NCBI GenBank assembly: GCA_964601225.1
Contig: CAZRMM010000001.1
Span: forward strand, 310,001-374,000
Direction: 5' to 3'
DNA length: 64,000 bases
DNA from: CAYRGC01 sp964601225
Lineage (GTDB): Bacteria; Patescibacteriota; Gracilibacteria; Peribacterales; Peribacteraceae
Every line of letters starts with the position of its first letter. Within the stretch, counting starts at the first letter, position 1. Shown piece after piece: positions 7,766 through 15,982 of this stretch. The translations under genes were made by a program, and so were the position numbers. Below the pieces are notes generated by a model, which searched no databases, had not been told where the DNA came from, and worked only from the letters and a program-made list of their open reading frames with translations.

Positions 7766-8130
7766 TAACGTAATTATACGCTCTTTTTGCCAAAACTCGG
7801 AGCCGATATTGGCGTACTGACATTCAAAGTAAGCATGATGCTTTGGCTCTCTATAAGAAATGTGTTCGATTAAACAGTAGCAAGAGTGAAATGGCTTTCT
7901 AATTCCTCTTTCTGCATCACAGGGAGGTCTTTCAAGATTCTATACCAATCAATTAGTTCCCCTAGAACGGGGTTCGTAATAACCTTCCTACGGGCTGCCA
8001 TCCGTCTTCGTCTCGCTACACTCGGCTACGCGGGTGGCTTTTTATAAGAACTACGGCAAATCTGGCAGGCAGATTGGCTCACGAGAAATCGTTTATCTCA
8101 AGCAGAGACGCAGTACAATAAAAAGCACTT
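7766..8130. other. Gene-free island edge with possible attachment remnant
   Basis: No convincing gene is seen in these 365 bases. They hold the tRNA-like fragments CGGGGTTCG (7968-7976) and GGGCTGCCA (7992-8000), then a plus-strand hairpin with stem GCCATCCG/CGGGTGGC followed by TTTTTAT (about 7997-8043, terminator-like), and TACAAT (8114-8119), a likely -10 for the S66 peptidase gene. Confidence 0.55.
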
Positions 8131-9114
8131 ATGATCGCGCCCGTTCTCCAAAAGGGTGACGTCGTTCGCGTCATCTCTCCCGCACGGAATTTTTCCCTTC
8201 CATGGATAAGCACCGACTTAAAGCACCTTGCTCAGGAGCGGCTGGAAGGCCTCGGCCTGAAGGTGACATTTGGCAAATATGTTAACGAATGCGACGCGTT
8301 CTATTCCACTTCAGTGGAGCATCGAATCGAAGATCTGCACGATGCATTCGCGGACACGTCCGTGAAGCTCATCCTGTCGGTCATCGGCGGCTACAACAGT
8401 AACCAGCTTTTGCAATACATCGATTACGACCTCATTAAGAAAAACCCGAAACGCCTGTGCGGGTTCTCGGATATCACGGCTCTCGGGAACGCCATTTACG
8501 CGAGGTCTGGACTGGTGACGTACTCCGGACCCCACTTTTTCAACTTCGGTCAGAAGAAGGGATTTGAGTACACGCAGGATGCCTTCGTCCGCTGTCACTT
8601 CAGCGATCGACCATACTCGATCGATACTTCCTCGCAGTATGTGGACGGCTATTGGGCGATGAAACAAGATCATCCCGAATTCATCTCGAATAAGGGATGG
8701 ATGGTGCTGAACGAAGGAGAAGCGGAAGGCACGATTATCGGTGGAAATCTCGGTACCTTCGGCCTGCTCTTCGGCACAGACTACATGCCGCGTCCCGAAG
8801 GGGACATTATCCTCTTCATTGAGGAAGACAGAGAAGACAAGGATGTCGGCTTTGATCGCCATCTGCAGGCTCTTCTGCACCAATCATGGGTGTCTCAAGT
8901 GCGTGCCGTTGCGATCGGGCGATACGAAAAGGCAAGCGGCACCACGGACGAAAAGCTGACTGCCATGGTTCGCAGCAAGAAGGAACTCCGTGATCTGCCG
9001 ATCATCGCAAACGTGGATTTCGGCCACACGACGCCTCTCACCACGTTTCCCATCGGAGGACGAGTTCGCATTAAGGCAGCCGCGCAATCATCCATTGAGG
9101 TGATCGTCCACTGA
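8131..9114 (+). CDS. S66 family peptidase (LD-carboxypeptidase / MccF-like)
   Basis: 327 residues. The S66 nucleophile motif Gly-Phe-Ser-Asp-Ile-Thr gives Ser113. Glu231 or Glu232 in Leu-Phe-Ile-Glu-Glu and His299 in Phe-Gly-His-Thr complete the Ser-Glu-His triad used by MccF and LD-carboxypeptidases. The substrate is either murein tetrapeptide during cell-wall recycling or a peptidyl-nucleotide antibiotic (MccF self-immunity); sequence alone does not decide. No signal peptide, so cytosolic. TACAAT ends 11 bases before the ATG. First ordinary GC-rich gene after the island. Confidence 0.88.
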   Translation: MIAPVLQKGDVVRVISPARNFSLPWISTDLKHLAQERLEGLGLKVTFGKYVNECDAFYSTSVEHRIEDLHDAFADTSVKLILSVIGGYNSNQLLQYIDYDLIKKNPKRLCGFSDITALGNAIYARSGLVTYSGPHFFNFGQKKGFEYTQDAFVRCHFSDRPYSIDTSSQYVDGYWAMKQDHPEFISNKGWMVLNEGEAEGTIIGGNLGTFGLLFGTDYMPRPEGDIILFIEEDREDKDVGFDRHLQALLHQSWVSQVRAVAIGRYEKASGTTDEKLTAMVRSKKELRDLPIIANVDFGHTTPLTTFPIGGRVRIKAAAQSSIEVIVH

Positions 9115-9194
9115 CGAGTTTTCTCATTCATTGGCTAGGCCGGCCAAAGGATCGCCTCGATGAGGCCTGACATCAAAAAACTGGATGTTTCCAT

Positions 9195-10379
9195 TCACCC
9201 AAACAACCATCTCCATATCCTCCTCCACAACGAATCGCCCGCCGCGCGTGTCGCGAGGCAGGTATCCGTCAGCGCGCCGCCGGACGTCCGGCACGCTTGA
9301 TCGAGCTTCTCGGCATCCCACCCGTGCACGTCGCGGAGGTACCACAGCGTGCGGTCGACGCAGAGCTCTTGAGCGGACGCGGACGCGAAGGCACCGCAGT
9401 ACGGCAACGCGACCGACGCGTCCTGCGCGAGGTCGACCGCCGCCATGACGGCGCCGGTGAGGCACGAACGGAGATGGTCGCCGGCATTGTTCTCGCAAAT
9501 CGCGGCGACCTCCGCGTCCTTCCCCAGGCGCAGATCGAGGCTCGTGTCGCGGCCGAGGCCCTCGAAGCAACGGTCGGCGTCGGGCCCGAGGGTTCCGCAG
9601 ACCGTCGCGATCTCCGCCGGCGTCCTGCCGCGGGCGAGAAGCGCCTTCGACTGCTCGGTGTAGCACATCGCCCGGTACGCGGGATCGACGGCGTCGCAGG
9701 GATAGAGGGGGTCCTCGGCCTTGAGATTCCGACGATCGACGTCGTCGGTGATGACGTTCTCCATGAACACCCCGAGCTGGCAGCTGAGCCGCCCCTCGCG
9801 ATCGGGCACGAGGTCGCAGCCGCGAAGCGCCTGGGACAAGTCGTAATCGAACGAGCTCAGGAGGGCATGTCCGAGGCCGTGCGTGCACTCGATGCGCGCT
9901 GCGCGCCCTTTCCCAACCGCCTCGTCGTCGCAGACTCCGGGAATGCGCTCCTCGAGGTCAGGCAGGGAGAAGTGATCGCGCCGGAACTCGTGGAAGAAGA
10001 GCTGCTCGATGACGCCGTGGATGCAACCGGCCTGGCAGCGGTAGTCGCACGCGCGGTACGCGGCGCTGAAGGTCGGATACGTCCTGCCCGCGGCGCGGCC
10101 GATGGCGTGCGCGACGAAGTGGCACTTCTCGGCGAGGAGCGGCTCGGCCTTCCCCGCAACCGTGAGCGCGTCGAGGAGCTCGCGCGGCATCTTACCCGCG
10201 GAGAGCGCGGGAAGCTTGCGGTCGAGGCAGCCCTGCGGCCCGCCCTCGACCCCGAAGCAGCACCGCAGATCGGCGAAGGACGCCGCGGGCACGGAGAGAC
10301 ACGCGTCCTCGAACGGCCCGGCGAACGCGGTCGGCGCGACAAGGAAGGCCAGCCAGGCAAACGCGAGACGGCGGAACAT
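9195..10379 (-). CDS. Secreted Cys/His-rich protein of unknown function
   Basis: 394 residues with a clear signal peptide (cleavage likely after Ala-Phe-Ala, residues 18-20). The mature protein contains recurring Cys/His motifs: Cys86-His87-x3-His91 (then Ala-Ile-Gly), Cys111-x3-Cys115-x3-Cys119-x-His121 (then Gly-Val-Ile-Glu), Cys165-Thr-His167-Gly-Leu-Gly-His171, and many further paired Cys to the C-terminus. This suggests a disulfide-stabilised, possibly metal-binding, repeat-built extracellular domain. I recognise no enzyme family. Its stop is 80 bases from the convergent S66 peptidase and rlmH lies directly upstream. Confidence 0.8.
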   Translation of the reverse strand: MFRRLAFAWLAFLVAPTAFAGPFEDACLSVPAASFADLRCCFGVEGGPQGCLDRKLPALSAGKMPRELLDALTVAGKAEPLLAEKCHFVAHAIGRAAGRTYPTFSAAYRACDYRCQAGCIHGVIEQLFFHEFRRDHFSLPDLEERIPGVCDDEAVGKGRAARIECTHGLGHALLSSFDYDLSQALRGCDLVPDREGRLSCQLGVFMENVITDDVDRRNLKAEDPLYPCDAVDPAYRAMCYTEQSKALLARGRTPAEIATVCGTLGPDADRCFEGLGRDTSLDLRLGKDAEVAAICENNAGDHLRSCLTGAVMAAVDLAQDASVALPYCGAFASASAQELCVDRTLWYLRDVHGWDAEKLDQACRTSGGALTDTCLATRAAGDSLWRRIWRWLFG

Positions 10380-10380
10380 C

Positions 10381-10830
10381 TCAGTGATGATACCCGCTCC
10401 CCCTGCGGATCTCCTGCGCCCGATAGAACTGCTCGAGAAACACGAGCCGGCAGAGCTCGTGCGGGAATGTCATGTCGCTCAGCCGGATCGAGCCGCGGGC
10501 CGCGGCCTTCACGGCGTCGCTGAGGCCGTACGCCCCGCCCAGGACGAACGTGAGCGGCCGTCCTGCGTCGGCGGCCTTGTCGAGAAACTGCGAGAAAGTT
10601 CGTGAGGTGAACGATTTGCCGGTTTCGTCGAGGACCCAAAGTTCGCCACGAAGCTTCTCCGCAACGGCGAGCAGCCGCTCTCCTTCCTCTTCTTTCTGGC
10701 GGGCGGGATCTCGCTCCTTGCTCGCGGGAACTTCGCGCACCTCGAACAAACGAAGACGACCGAGATACTCGGCACAGCCTTCGGCGACCCAGGAAGCCTT
10801 CAGTTTGCCGACGCAGAGAAGGATATTCAT
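10381..10830 (-). CDS. rlmH: 23S rRNA pseudouridine1915 N3-methyltransferase RlmH
   Basis: 149 residues, a SPOUT-class methyltransferase acting on Psi1915 of helix 69 in 70S ribosomes. The start Met-Asn-Ile-Leu-Leu-Cys-Val-Gly-Lys-Leu, the SAM-knot segment Phe-Val-Leu-Gly-Gly-Ala-Tyr-Gly-Leu and the C-terminal Glu-Gln-Phe-Tyr-Arg-Ala-Gln-Glu-Ile ending Tyr-His-His are diagnostic. ATG 10830 is part of an ATGA overlap with the upstream gene, so the two are translationally coupled. A longer in-frame extension to 10992 is not conserved and lies inside that neighbour. Confidence 0.95.
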   Translation of the reverse strand: MNILLCVGKLKASWVAEGCAEYLGRLRLFEVREVPASKERDPARQKEEEGERLLAVAEKLRGELWVLDETGKSFTSRTFSQFLDKAADAGRPLTFVLGGAYGLSDAVKAAARGSIRLSDMTFPHELCRLVFLEQFYRAQEIRRGSGYHH

Positions 10831-11408
10831 GACTCCGAATCTAGACCACGTTTGGGAGGCCGCCAAACCATCGCGTTCTTCCCCCGCTTGTCGAACCCGT
10901 CCGCCCAGAGCACGTTCGCAAGTGCCTCTTCCTGGGGCGCAAGCATTATGCGGAGCACATACGCGGCGTTGCGAATCACCTCGTTCTTGCATTGCTCAAT
11001 GAGAAATGCCACGACGGGTTCCCACGCCACGTCCGACGCGACGCTCAGCTCAAGAATTTCTCGAACCGTCCTGTTCCGATAAGGCCCGCGTTGCGGCCGG
11101 TACGGCTGGGTAATCGCCAAACCCGCCACACGGCGGTACGGCAGAAGCGGATCGAACGGTTTGGGCGTGGCGGCCACGATCAGCGGCGTCGGGATGGAAT
11201 CGGCCCCAATCTTCACGAGATCCTCGGGAAAATTCGCGAGCGCGAAGTGGTAGGACATGCCCTGACGAATCTCACGTCGCATCTCCTCTGTCGTCGGCAG
11301 CAGATCGGCAAATTCTTCCCGCGCCCGCGCGCTTCCGATCAGAGCATGGCTGATCGCGGTGGGAGCATGCAGCTGCAGAGGTTCCCGGCGGACATCGGAA
11401 GTCGACAT
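10827..11408 (-). CDS. Hypothetical protein coupled to rlmH
   Basis: A 193-residue soluble protein I do not recognise. It begins with a Met-Ser-Thr-Ser start and an Ala/Thr-rich helix, has a central Tyr-Arg-Arg-Val-Ala-Gly-Leu segment, and ends in a conserved-looking Val-Leu-Trp-Ala-Asp-Gly-Phe-Asp-Lys-Arg-Gly-Lys-Asn. Its last four bases overlap the rlmH start (ATGA). TAGCGT sits 6 bases before the ATG, consistent with a leaderless promoter. Coupling hints at a ribosome- or translation-related role, but nothing in the sequence proves it. Confidence 0.7.
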   Translation of the reverse strand: MSTSDVRREPLQLHAPTAISHALIGSARAREEFADLLPTTEEMRREIRQGMSYHFALANFPEDLVKIGADSIPTPLIVAATPKPFDPLLPYRRVAGLAITQPYRPQRGPYRNRTVREILELSVASDVAWEPVVAFLIEQCKNEVIRNAAYVLRIMLAPQEEALANVLWADGFDKRGKNAMVWRPPKRGLDSES

Positions 11409-11459
11409 GGAGGAACGCTACGAATGTCCATGTCCTTTGGCCAGTTTTTCACTCTCCGA

Positions 11460-12914
11460 TCACTCCTTCCGCTGGAGCAAGGCCACCGTTTCGATGTGCC
11501 CCGTATGCGGGAAAAGGTCGACCGGCTGCACGGTGCGAAGCTCGTACCCGGCCTTGAGGAAATCCCCGAGATCGCGGGCGAAGGTGGAAGTATTGCAGGA
11601 CACGTAGACGACCTTCTTGGGCTTGTGCCCGATGACGGCGTCCCGCGCTTTCGGGTGCAGGCCCGCGCGGGGCGGGTCCACGACAATGACGTCGAACGCG
11701 TACTTCCCGCCGGGCTTCAACTGATTCTCCATCACCTGCTCGGCGCGACCCTTGTAAAAGCTGATGTTGGCGATGCGGTTGCGGCCGGCGCTCTTGAGCG
11801 CGTCGTCGACGGCCGTCGGATGGCTCTCCACGCCCACCACCTTGGCGCAGAAGCGCGCGAGGTATTGGCCGATCGTGCCCATGCCGCAGTAGAGATCGAG
11901 CACCGTGTCACGCTGCGTGAGGTCCGCCGCGTCCGCGATGGCGCGGTAGAGCTTCTCGGCGGCCAGCGTGTTCGTCTGGAAGAACGAGAACGGCGAGATC
12001 TCGAACATGAGGTCGAAGAGGCGCTCAGTGATGCTCGGCTTGCCCACGAGCGTGTGGACCTTCGGGAATTCCGGTCGCTCGTGCGTGCCCAGGTGCTCCA
12101 CGATGAGAAGCGATGCCAGATGCGGGCGTCCGCCGAACGCGCGCAGGAAGTGCTGGAAAAGCGGCTCAAGTTCCTTCTTTCGGGCATGCATCACGAAACA
12201 AATCATTTGCTCTCCCGTATACACCCCGCGGCGCAAAAGAAGGGTGCGAAGCATGCCTTTATTCGTCTTCGGATTGAAAACGGGAAGGCGCGTTTGTTCC
12301 ATGAAGCGACGAACGTCCTGGAGAAGCATGGAGGTCTGTTCGTCGTAGAGGTGGCACTCGGAAATCGGCAGCACCGTGTCCCACTTGCCGGGCTGGTGGA
12401 AACCGACCGTCGGCCCCTCGTCGAAGTAGAGGCGGCGCCCGTTCTTCTCCTCCGTCCGCATGGTGGTGTAGCCGAAGCTGAACTCCATCTTATTGCGGTA
12501 GTTGAAGATCTGCGGGCTCGGGATGATGCCGAGCACGCGGCCGACGAGGGCCTTGCGCGCCGCGTCATCCACCGGTGTGAGATGGCCAAGCGTCTCCCGA
12601 ACGATCTCCTCCTTGTACTCGATCTGCTTGTTGTATGGAAGATTCTGCCAGACGCAGCCTCCGCAATCGTGGAAATGAGGACATCGGGCAGGGATTTCGT
12701 CTTTGGCCTTGCGAATGACCTTCTGCACCTGCGCCTCGGCAAAATTCTCCTTGCGCTTGGTAATAACGATCTCAACCTGCTGCCCGGGGATGGAATCCGG
12801 AATAAAAACGGGAAGGGTACCGATGCGGGCGAATCCGGAGCCTCCGAACGTCAATTTTTCGACCGTAACCGTGTGATGAGAGCCTGCGGGAGCGATTTCC
12901 GTGGGGGTTGACAT
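11460..12914 (-). CDS. rlmD: 23S rRNA (uracil-C5)-methyltransferase, RlmD/RumA family
   Basis: 484 residues. Order: N-terminal TRAM domain; [4Fe-4S] ligands Cys78-x5-Cys84-x2-Cys87 (Cys-Gly-Gly-Cys) with a later fourth Cys; Rossmann methyltransferase with Leu-Asp-Leu-Tyr-Cys-Gly-Met-Gly-Thr; Asp-Pro-Pro-Arg-Ala-Gly; and Val-Ser-Cys-Asn with the catalytic Cys. It methylates C5 of a uridine in 23S rRNA (U1939 by RlmD, U747/U1939 by RlmCD), so the exact position is uncertain. ATG 12914 is used; upstream in-frame residues to 13016 are unlike the family and run into the divergent gene. Confidence 0.9.
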   Translation of the reverse strand: MSTPTEIAPAGSHHTVTVEKLTFGGSGFARIGTLPVFIPDSIPGQQVEIVITKRKENFAEAQVQKVIRKAKDEIPARCPHFHDCGGCVWQNLPYNKQIEYKEEIVRETLGHLTPVDDAARKALVGRVLGIIPSPQIFNYRNKMEFSFGYTTMRTEEKNGRRLYFDEGPTVGFHQPGKWDTVLPISECHLYDEQTSMLLQDVRRFMEQTRLPVFNPKTNKGMLRTLLLRRGVYTGEQMICFVMHARKKELEPLFQHFLRAFGGRPHLASLLIVEHLGTHERPEFPKVHTLVGKPSITERLFDLMFEISPFSFFQTNTLAAEKLYRAIADAADLTQRDTVLDLYCGMGTIGQYLARFCAKVVGVESHPTAVDDALKSAGRNRIANISFYKGRAEQVMENQLKPGGKYAFDVIVVDPPRAGLHPKARDAVIGHKPKKVVYVSCNTSTFARDLGDFLKAGYELRTVQPVDLFPHTGHIETVALLQRKE

Positions 12915-12953
12915 TACAGTATAAATGTAGTAAAAATAGTACCTTTTGCGCCC

Positions 12954-13889
12954 ATGAAACGAACTCTTTCCTTCATCGCGCTGTTGCTGACTGGGAGCAT
13001 TCTGCTCCCCCTGCATGTTGCAACCAGCCTAGCAGCGAAGCCTGTTTCTGCAAGCTCAAAAACACGTGTTCTGACGGTTCGAGTGGCCCCGATGAAGCGT
13101 ACGTCGAAACCTGCGAAAACCATCACCTCACCTTCCCCGGTTCTCGCCCAAACCACGACTCGGCCACCAGCGGCCTTCCCCGTTCCGCCGCGCGTCCCGG
13201 CAACGTGGACGGCGCAGGTTACTCCGCCAACCGCCCTGGAGACGCGCTCGGATAACGGAGACGGGCTCCGCGCCGTCGACGACGCCCAGATGACCGATCG
13301 GCATCGCCAGCTCGCAAAGCTCGTCCTCGGACTGCTGCCGCGGGACTGTCAGGCAAAACTTCAGTCCTTTACCGTCCTCTACGACAATCCCAAGCATCGC
13401 GGCCTCGCGGGCAAGGGCGTGATCATTCTCGCCGGAAACGTGCCGGATACGGAATTCGTGGGACTCCTCATGCACGAAGGACTCGGCCACTTCGCCGATT
13501 TGACGTGCTGGAACGGCACTCAGCAAAGCGGTGATTCGCCATTCGTGGATGCGGGCGACGTGATGTACCGAGACGACCCCAGCGTGGCGTTCTACGGTCT
13601 TTCCTGGAGTGAGTCGAAGGTACAGCGCTTCGAGAGCCGCGAGCAGGACTTCGTCTCCGGATACGCCCTCACGGATGCCTACGAAGACTTCGCCGAGAGC
13701 GTCGCCTATTACTTCCTCCAGGAGGAGGCCTTCGCGACCCGCGCCCAGACGAATCCAGTCCTCGCGGGCAAGCTCGCGTGGCTCCGCGCGCACTACCCCA
13801 AGACCGGCACGCCCATCGTCGGCGCGGCCTGGAACGGCCAGATCCCGTGGGACGCGACGAAGGTGGCCTATGACTGGCCAGGTGCATGA
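12954..13889 (+). CDS. Secreted putative metallopeptidase with HEXXXH motif
   Basis: 311 residues: signal peptide, a Thr/Pro/Lys-rich linker (about residues 30-100), then a globular domain with Leu-Met-His174-Glu-Gly-Leu-Gly-His179-Phe-Ala-Asp and, 65 residues on, Tyr-Glu-Asp-Phe-Ala-Glu-Ser (244-249). The second motif resembles the downstream glutamate helix of lethal-factor-like zincins that start with HExxH. Here one extra residue gives HExxxH, as in dipeptidyl-peptidase III. Zinc binding and cell-wall or protein cleavage are plausible but inferred. It overlaps the GTG at 13882 of the following frame, so the two genes are probably co-transcribed. Confidence 0.75.
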   Translation: MKRTLSFIALLLTGSILLPLHVATSLAAKPVSASSKTRVLTVRVAPMKRTSKPAKTITSPSPVLAQTTTRPPAAFPVPPRVPATWTAQVTPPTALETRSDNGDGLRAVDDAQMTDRHRQLAKLVLGLLPRDCQAKLQSFTVLYDNPKHRGLAGKGVIILAGNVPDTEFVGLLMHEGLGHFADLTCWNGTQQSGDSPFVDAGDVMYRDDPSVAFYGLSWSESKVQRFESREQDFVSGYALTDAYEDFAESVAYYFLQEEAFATRAQTNPVLAGKLAWLRAHYPKTGTPIVGAAWNGQIPWDATKVAYDWPGA

Positions 13890-13893
13890 GATC

Positions 13894-15030
13894 ATGACCC
13901 ACACTCCCGACATCACCGTGTTGCGAGGAACGGACCCTTCGATCCTGGGAATCGAATGCGGCGATCCATCGGGATTCGATGACGCGTTCCAAAATCCACG
14001 AGAAGCTGATGCATTTCTTGAGATCCATCGTCAGGTCGCTTTATCCGTCTATGCCGCGGCTCCAAGAACACTTCAATCGATCGCTCCGCGCACGATTCCA
14101 TTGTATATCCAGCCGTCCCCCACCGCCTCGGCACGGGGCACTCTCCTGCGCACGCCGTCGACTGGCCCTACGGGGCAACGCCCTCCCATCGGAAAAATAA
14201 AGGGCATCGTCGTACGTCACCCGCCGAAAACGACTGCCCAGACACAAGTGATCCGGACGGCTGTGCACGAGACCCTTCATGTCATCACCACAAACTGCCT
14301 GGATTTCAGTCGTAGCGTCGATGAGGCGATCGTCACTGCGCTAGAGAAGCGCCTGGTGCCCAATGCAGAATCTGTCGCCGAAGACGCATCTTACGATCTG
14401 GAAGCAAAATCCGCATCGTGCGGACTGCGGGCGACAGACTTCGCCGACTACGAGGATATTCCGGAAATCCGATCCATGCCGTACTGGATCGGACCGTTGG
14501 AATTGCAATTCCTGACAACAAAGAAGATCTGGAACCTGTTCGAAGCAGTCTCGGAGGAAGCCCACCGCTCTGGACAGAAGGCAGGCTTCGCCGAATTCGT
14601 TGCGGCCGCTCGCTCGACGCTCTCCGATAAAGAAACAAACCGTCTCCTCGAAACGACATCGGTCCGACCCGTTGAAGCAGGATTGCAACAGTGGATCTTC
14701 CCTCGCAAGGACCGCAGAAGCGTCCGCTTCATCACGGCGAACTACAAACCGAATCCCGATTTTTCCACTGCCGCAAATCATAGCGAAGAGTGGCACGGCT
14801 CCTGGCTTCCGTACCATGACCGCTGCTGTCAATTCCGACTTCTTCGAGGCGCGGAAGAGAAGCGCGTCGTCGAAACGCGGAATTATCAACGGAGAACCGA
14901 CATGGACTTCAGCATCGAGACAGCGACTGGCATCGTAGGTCATAACCTACAAGACGCAGGCATCGACACGGTGCGCGTATGGCTGGGTTCCCATCGCCAC
15001 ACACGCCGCACGATCGATCTGACCCCTTGA
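13894..15030 (+). CDS. Putative HEXXH metalloprotein
   Basis: 378 residues from ATG 13894 (an in-frame GTG at 13882 is also possible). It contains Thr-Ala-Val-His125-Glu-Thr-Leu-His129-Val followed after a short gap by Val-Asp-Glu-Ala-Ile-Val, a gluzincin-like arrangement. The rest matches nothing I know. No signal peptide is obvious, so it may be cytosolic or exported by another route. It lies 4 bases after another metallopeptidase-like gene. The frame is open further upstream (to 13609) but that part is Arg/Ser-rich and is the shadow of the previous gene. Confidence 0.7.
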   Translation: MTHTPDITVLRGTDPSILGIECGDPSGFDDAFQNPREADAFLEIHRQVALSVYAAAPRTLQSIAPRTIPLYIQPSPTASARGTLLRTPSTGPTGQRPPIGKIKGIVVRHPPKTTAQTQVIRTAVHETLHVITTNCLDFSRSVDEAIVTALEKRLVPNAESVAEDASYDLEAKSASCGLRATDFADYEDIPEIRSMPYWIGPLELQFLTTKKIWNLFEAVSEEAHRSGQKAGFAEFVAAARSTLSDKETNRLLETTSVRPVEAGLQQWIFPRKDRRSVRFITANYKPNPDFSTAANHSEEWHGSWLPYHDRCCQFRLLRGAEEKRVVETRNYQRRTDMDFSIETATGIVGHNLQDAGIDTVRVWLGSHRHTRRTIDLTP

Positions 15031-15043
15031 ACATGAATTGCGT

Positions 15044-15055
15044 TACACTGAGTCC
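15044..15055 (+). promoter_or_regulatory. Leaderless -10 element before the 15056 gene
   Basis: TACACT (15044-15049) followed by exactly 6 bases and GTG 15056. The first transcribed base would fall on the start codon. Confidence 0.6.
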
Positions 15056-15862
15056 GTGACCCGCCCCCGCCTCCTCCTGCTCCTCTGGCTCCTCACGGAC
15101 CTCGCGCTTTTCGTCGGAAGCTACGCGCTCGCGTACTTCCTCAGGGTCGGGTGGATCCTCTCGACCGACCTGCCGTTCGACCGCTACCTCGTCGCGACGC
15201 TGATCGGCGCCGTGCCATGGCTCCTCGCACTCGCCACGACCCGCACCTTCGCCGTGACGCGCTCGCAATCGGAACTTCGCAACGCCGCCTATATCGCGTA
15301 TGCCGCCCTCGTGGGCATCGCTCTCGTCTCGCTCGCGTACTTCTTCCTCTTCCAGGGAATCTTCAGCCGGAAGCTCATTGCCTACGCCGCGATCCTGAGT
15401 GCTGCGATCCCCTTTCTCTGGCACGTCCTCTACGAGCGTTTCCAGCGCACGATGCTCCGGCGCGATCCGCCGTGCTTCCCGCTCCTCATCGTGGGTGTCA
15501 CGCGCGAGTCAAAGAAGCTCGTGGAGCTCCTTGAGGCCCGCAAGAGTCCCCTGAAACCCGTGGCGATCCTCGACGGCGCGGGCGCCAAGGAAAAGGAGAT
15601 CGCGGGCGTTCCCGTGCTCGGGAAGCTGAACAAGCTCGGCGAGGTGCTCCGGGAAAAGAAGATCACGCACCTTCTGCAGTGCAGCGATCTGGAGCAATCG
15701 TTAAACCTCCTCTCCGCCTGCCGGAGCGAAGGCATCACCTACATGGTGCTTCCGTCCGTGTACGGCATCGTGGAAAAGGACGACCGGATCGATTCCCTCG
15801 AAGGAAACGCGGTGACGGTGGTGAGTCCGCGCGGGGGGTTCCTGTCGTGGTTCCTCCGCTGA
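15056..15862 (+). CDS. Membrane protein like the N-half of polyprenyl glycosylphosphotransferases
   Basis: 268 residues. Four hydrophobic helices (about residues 5-125) are followed by a Rossmann-like CoA_binding_3 domain (Leu-Leu-Ile-Val-Gly-Val, Gly-Val-Pro-Val-Leu-Gly, Ile-Thr-His-Leu-Leu-Gln). This is the architecture of WbaP/EpsE-type initiating sugar transferases, but the protein stops where the C-terminal bacterial sugar transferase domain should start. It is therefore either a truncated gene or a stand-alone regulatory membrane subunit. The TTG at 15038 is an alternative start, but the -10 geometry favours GTG 15056. Confidence 0.75.
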   Translation: MTRPRLLLLLWLLTDLALFVGSYALAYFLRVGWILSTDLPFDRYLVATLIGAVPWLLALATTRTFAVTRSQSELRNAAYIAYAALVGIALVSLAYFFLFQGIFSRKLIAYAAILSAAIPFLWHVLYERFQRTMLRRDPPCFPLLIVGVTRESKKLVELLEARKSPLKPVAILDGAGAKEKEIAGVPVLGKLNKLGEVLREKKITHLLQCSDLEQSLNLLSACRSEGITYMVLPSVYGIVEKDDRIDSLEGNAVTVVSPRGGFLSWFLR

Positions 15863-15948
15863 GAAATTCGAAATTCTAAGCACCAAATCCTAAACGAATG
15901 GTGTTGTGGTGCTTCGTGCTTAGTGCTTAGTGTTTCGTGCTTCCTCGT
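15863..15948. repeat. Heptamer array with inverted halves
   Basis: Right half: TGGTGCT, TCGTGCT, TAGTGCT, TAGTGTT, TCGTGCT in consecutive 7-base steps (15907-15941). Left half: AAATTCG, AAATTCT, AAGCACC, AAATCCT, AAACGAA (15863-15897), the complementary orientation. It fills the space between two plus-strand genes. Confidence 0.85.
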
Positions 15949-15970
15949 AGAGAAACCTCCTCTTTGTCGC

Positions 15971-15982
15971 TACTCTTTCTCC
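15971..15982 (+). promoter_or_regulatory. Leaderless -10 element before the nucleotidyltransferase gene
   Basis: TACTCT (15971-15976), 6 bases, then GTG 15983. Confidence 0.55.

Larger units (their letters stand above)
4203..8044. mobile_element. Integrated island at tRNA-Glu
   Basis: The segment from the 3' end of tRNA-Glu to about 8.0 kb is visibly AT-richer than both sides. It carries a recombinase at the tRNA end plus small genes (54-residue partner, DUF4236 protein, lipoprotein, YgjV-like protein), all on the minus strand. Pieces of the tRNA 3' end recur near 7968-8000 (CGGGGTTCG, then GGGCTGCCA) with different spacing, a possible decayed attachment site. The left boundary is well supported. 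The right boundary is inferred from composition, these matches and the start of ordinary GC-rich sequence at the S66 peptidase gene. Confidence 0.65.

Noticed and set aside
13609..13893. N-terminal extension of the HEXXH protein
   Set aside because: Ser/Arg/Pro-rich and wholly inside the preceding metallopeptidase gene.
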